This document shows positions 61,137 to 64,000 of a stretch of 64,000 nt of DNA, in pieces (position 1 is the first letter of the stretch; every line of letters begins with the position of its first letter). The translations under genes and the position numbers were made by a program. Location of the stretch: assembly GCA_023460855.1 (NCBI GenBank), contig JAEWOS010000012.1:36011-100010 (forward strand). Reading direction: 5' to 3'. The notes under the pieces were generated by a model. That model was not told the DNA's origin. It searched no databases and worked only from the letters and a program-made list of their open reading frames with translations. Origin of the DNA: Bacteroidota bacterium. GTDB lineage: Bacteria > Bacteroidota > Bacteroidia > Flavobacteriales > Weeksellaceae.

Positions 61137-64000
61137 ATGAGTAAAACTAAAGCTACTAAAAGCACAGCCAAATTCCAGGCAACAGAACGGATTAATTTCT
61201 CTTCTGCGAAAGGAAAAGTGGTGGCTCCGGATTTTCTGGACGTTCAGATTGCTTCTTTCAGGGATTTTTTCCAGTTGGATACACTTCCTGAAGACAGACT
61301 GAGCGAAGGCCTCTTCAAAACTTTTCAGGAAAACTTCCCGATTACAGATTCCAGAAATCAGTTTGTACTGGAATTTATCGATTATCTTGTAGATTCGCCG
61401 CGTTACTCCATCGACGAGTGCGTTGAGCGTGGTCTTACGTATTCCGTGCCGTTGAAGGCAAGGTTAAAACTATACTGCACAGATCCGGAACATGAAGAGT
61501 TCCAGACAGTTATTCAGGATGTTTATTTAGGACCGGTTCCTTATATGACGCCTTCAGGATCTTTCATCATCAACGGTGCAGAACGTGTTATCGTAACTCA
61601 GCTTCACAGATCTCCGGGTGTATTTTTCGGTCAGACTTATCACGCTAACGGTACAAAACTGTATTATTCCAGAATTATTCCTTTCAAAGGATCATGGATG
61701 GAATTTACAACCGACATCAACAACGTGATGTACGCATATATCGACCGTAAGAAAAAATTACCGCTTACAACGCTTCTGAGAGCAATCGGATACGAATCTG
61801 ATAAAGATATCCTTCAGATTTTCGACCTTGCGGAAGAAGTGAAAGTTTCCAAGGCAGCACTTAAGAAAGCAGAAGGAAGAACCCTTGCTGCAAGAGTTCT
61901 GAACACCTGGTTCGAAGACTTTGTGGACGAAGATACAGGTGAGGTTGTTTCCATCGAAAGAAATGAAATCATCCTTGAAAGGGAAACTGTTCTGGAAAAA
62001 GAACATATCGACATTATTCTGGAGGCAGGTGTAAAATCTATCCTGATTCACAAAGAAAATTCGAACGAATTCTCCATCATTCAGAATACACTTCAAAAAG
62101 ACCCTACAAACTCCGAAAAAGAGGCTGTAGAATACATTTACCGTCAGCTGCGTAATGCAGATCCGCCTGATGAAGAAACTGCAAGAGGAATTATCGAAAA
62201 ATTATTCTTCTCCGAGCAGCGTTATTCACTTGGTGAAGTAGGACGTTACCGTCTGAACAAGAAATTAGGACTGAACATTCCTGAAGCAACAGAAGTTCTT
62301 ACAAAGGAAGATATCATCGCAATCGTTCGTCACCTGATCGAACTTGCAAATTCCAAAACAGAGGTTGATGATATCGACCACCTTTCCAACAGAAGAATTA
62401 AAACTGTTGGCGAACAGCTTGCAGGACAGTTCGGTGTTGGTCTTTCAAGAATTGCACGTACGATCCGCGAAAGAATGAATGTCCGTGATAATGAGATCTT
62501 TACTCCGGTGGATTTGGTTAACGCGAAGACCTTGACTTCCGTAATCAACTCATTCTTCGGAACCAATCAGCTTTCTCAGTTTATGGACCAGACGAATCCG
62601 CTTTCTGAGATTACGCACAAAAGAAGACTTTCTGCATTAGGACCTGGCGGACTTTCAAGAGAAAGAGCAGGTTTTGAGGTTCGTGACGTTCACCATACAC
62701 ACTACGGAAGAATTTGTCCGATCGAAACGCCGGAAGGACCGAACATCGGTTTGATCTCTTCACTCGGTATTTACGCAAAAATCAACAGCCTAGGTTTCAT
62801 TGAAACACCTTACAGAACTGTAGAAAACGGAAAAGTAGACCTTACTTCAGCTCCGGTTTACCTGAATGCGGAAGATGAAGAAGATAAAGTAATCGCACAG
62901 GCAAACGTAGAACTATCCGAAAAAGGAGAATTCGAAACTGACAGAATTATTGCCCGTCTTGACGGTGATTATCCTGTTGTTGAGCCAAGTCAGGTTGACC
63001 TGATCGACGTTGCGCCAAACCAGATTTCCGGTATTTCTGCATCACTGATTCCGTTCCTGGAGCATGATGATGCGAACCGTGCACTGATGGGATCGAACAT
63101 GATGCGTCAGGCTGTACCATTATTGAAGCCGGATGCGCCAATTGTTGGTACCGGTCTTGAAAAGCAGGTGGCAAGAGATTCACGTGTATTAATCAACGCT
63201 GAAGGTAACGGTGTTGTGGAATATGTGGATGCAGATAAAATTGTAATTACTTACGAAAGAACTGAAGATGAGGATCTTGTATCCTTTGAATCGGGAACTA
63301 AGACTTACAATCTGACCAAATTCAGAAAAACCAACCAGAGCACAACCATCACTTTGAGACCAAACGTAAGAGTTGGCGACACAGTGGAAAAAGGACAGGT
63401 GCTTTGCGACGGTTATGCAACTGAAAACGGGGAACTCGCAATTGGTAGAAACCTTACTGTAGCGTTCATGCCGTGGAAAGGTTACAACTTTGAGGATGCG
63501 ATCGTAATCAACGAAAAAGTTGTTCGTGAAGACTGGTTTACTTCCATCCACGTTGACGAATATTCTCTTGAAGTTCGTGATACAAAACTGGGTATGGAAG
63601 AACTTACAGCAGATATTCCGAACGTTTCTGAAGAGGCAACAAAAGACCTTGATGAAAACGGTATGATCAGAATCGGTGCTGAAGTGAAGCCTGGTGATAT
63701 CCTGATCGGTAAAATTACGCCGAAAGGGGAATCTGACCCGACGCCGGAAGAAAAACTTCTTCGTGCGATCTTCGGTGATAAGGCAGGAGACGTAAAAGAT
63801 GCTTCCCTGAAAGCGGATTCTTCGCTAAGAGGTGTGGTGATCAACAAGAAACTGTTCTCCAGAAATATCAAGGATAAGAAAAAGAGAACTGAGGAAAAAC
63901 TGAAGCTCGAAGAAATCGAAAACAGCTACAAAGCGAGATTTGATGAATTAAGAGGAACGCTGATTGAAAAACTGAACACTTTGGTGAACGGTAAAACTTC
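61137..64000 (+). CDS. rpoB: RNA polymerase beta subunit, partial
   Basis: The catalytic beta subunit of RNA polymerase. The ATG at 61137 begins MSKTKATKSTAKFQATERIN. The frame is open for 954 codons to the window edge (family length near 1270 aa). Visible motifs include the N-terminal lobes (YMTPSGSFIINGAERVIVTQ, LHRSPGVFF), the rifampicin region (FFGTNQLSQFMDQTNPLSEI, HKRRLSALGPGGLSRERAGF, THYGRICPIETPEGPNIGLI), and MPWKGYNFEDAIVINEKVVR. The rifampicin-region residues look wild-type (DQTNPLSE; HKRRLSALGPGG). Normally rplL directly precedes it; here bphP-bphO lies between. Confidence 0.97.
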   Translation, partial: MSKTKATKSTAKFQATERINFSSAKGKVVAPDFLDVQIASFRDFFQLDTLPEDRLSEGLFKTFQENFPITDSRNQFVLEFIDYLVDSPRYSIDECVERGLTYSVPLKARLKLYCTDPEHEEFQTVIQDVYLGPVPYMTPSGSFIINGAERVIVTQLHRSPGVFFGQTYHANGTKLYYSRIIPFKGSWMEFTTDINNVMYAYIDRKKKLPLTTLLRAIGYESDKDILQIFDLAEEVKVSKAALKKAEGRTLAARVLNTWFEDFVDEDTGEVVSIERNEIILERETVLEKEHIDIILEAGVKSILIHKENSNEFSIIQNTLQKDPTNSEKEAVEYIYRQLRNADPPDEETARGIIEKLFFSEQRYSLGEVGRYRLNKKLGLNIPEATEVLTKEDIIAIVRHLIELANSKTEVDDIDHLSNRRIKTVGEQLAGQFGVGLSRIARTIRERMNVRDNEIFTPVDLVNAKTLTSVINSFFGTNQLSQFMDQTNPLSEITHKRRLSALGPGGLSRERAGFEVRDVHHTHYGRICPIETPEGPNIGLISSLGIYAKINSLGFIETPYRTVENGKVDLTSAPVYLNAEDEEDKVIAQANVELSEKGEFETDRIIARLDGDYPVVEPSQVDLIDVAPNQISGISASLIPFLEHDDANRALMGSNMMRQAVPLLKPDAPIVGTGLEKQVARDSRVLINAEGNGVVEYVDADKIVITYERTEDEDLVSFESGTKTYNLTKFRKTNQSTTITLRPNVRVGDTVEKGQVLCDGYATENGELAIGRNLTVAFMPWKGYNFEDAIVINEKVVREDWFTSIHVDEYSLEVRDTKLGMEELTADIPNVSEEATKDLDENGMIRIGAEVKPGDILIGKITPKGESDPTPEEKLLRAIFGDKAGDVKDASLKADSSLRGVVINKKLFSRNIKDKKKRTEEKLKLEEIENSYKARFDELRGTLIEKLNTLVNGKT

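Overview
The window looks like a chromosome segment of a flavobacterium of the Chryseobacterium group (Bacteroidota, Weeksellaceae). This rests on a Bacteroidota-type (T6SSiii) type VI secretion cluster including TssN, a SusC/SusD pair, a C-terminal type IX secretion sorting domain, and several promoters of the Bacteroidota form TTTG-N19/20-TAnnTTTG. The genus is an inference; no 16S rRNA is present.

Layout. (1) 1-18.6 kb: type VI secretion. A minus-strand block tssB-tssC, then (after a terminator) tssH-lytic transglycosylase-tssE-tssF-tssG-tssN-tssK, lies divergent from a plus-strand block tssD(hcp)-tssI(vgrG). Behind vgrG sits a very AT-rich cargo cassette: a LysM protein, a PAAR-like membrane-active putative effector, and two small membrane proteins that could be immunity proteins. 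It is closed by a frameshifted second copy of the vgrG 3' end. The tssB/hcp intergenic region holds two near-identical palindromes, each centred exactly 56 bp from the -7 box of its own promoter. (2) 18.5-25.5 kb: a tightly packed minus-strand operon pairing AdoMet decarboxylase (SpeD) with a membrane-embedded spermidine-synthase-like protein, an exported FAD oxidoreductase, DUF350, DUF4178 and unknown membrane proteins. I predict an envelope polyamine-type modification or stress system. (3) 25.7-46.4 kb: mostly housekeeping (argS, a susCD pair, rnhB, yidC, pyrG, an ABC exporter, truA, DUF3667, lpxK, a lipoprotein, a Crp/Fnr regulator, dinB, an alpha-amylase), with palindromic intergenic repeats. 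(4) 46.7-64 kb: tuf-tRNA-Trp-secE-nusG ... rplKAJL ... rpoB.

The usually continuous nusG-rplK and rplL-rpoB junctions are both interrupted. The first gap holds a sensor kinase/LytTR regulator pair, three paralogous secreted proteins, a probable small RNA and a T9SS-sorted protein. The second holds a bacteriophytochrome (bphP) and a heme oxygenase (bphO) that would supply its biliverdin. The LytTR-type sites (two 9-bp direct repeats, 21 bp apart) occur twice with identical geometry: upstream of the secreted-protein operon and upstream of an ORF-less, terminator-ended transcription unit.

Three genes carry lesions: the duplicate vgrG tail (1-bp insertion), bphP (one extra A in an A8 run, separating the chromophore-binding N-terminus) and the T9SS-sorted protein (a TAA at codon 3 of its signal peptide). 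All calls come from reading the sequence; no database search was run.
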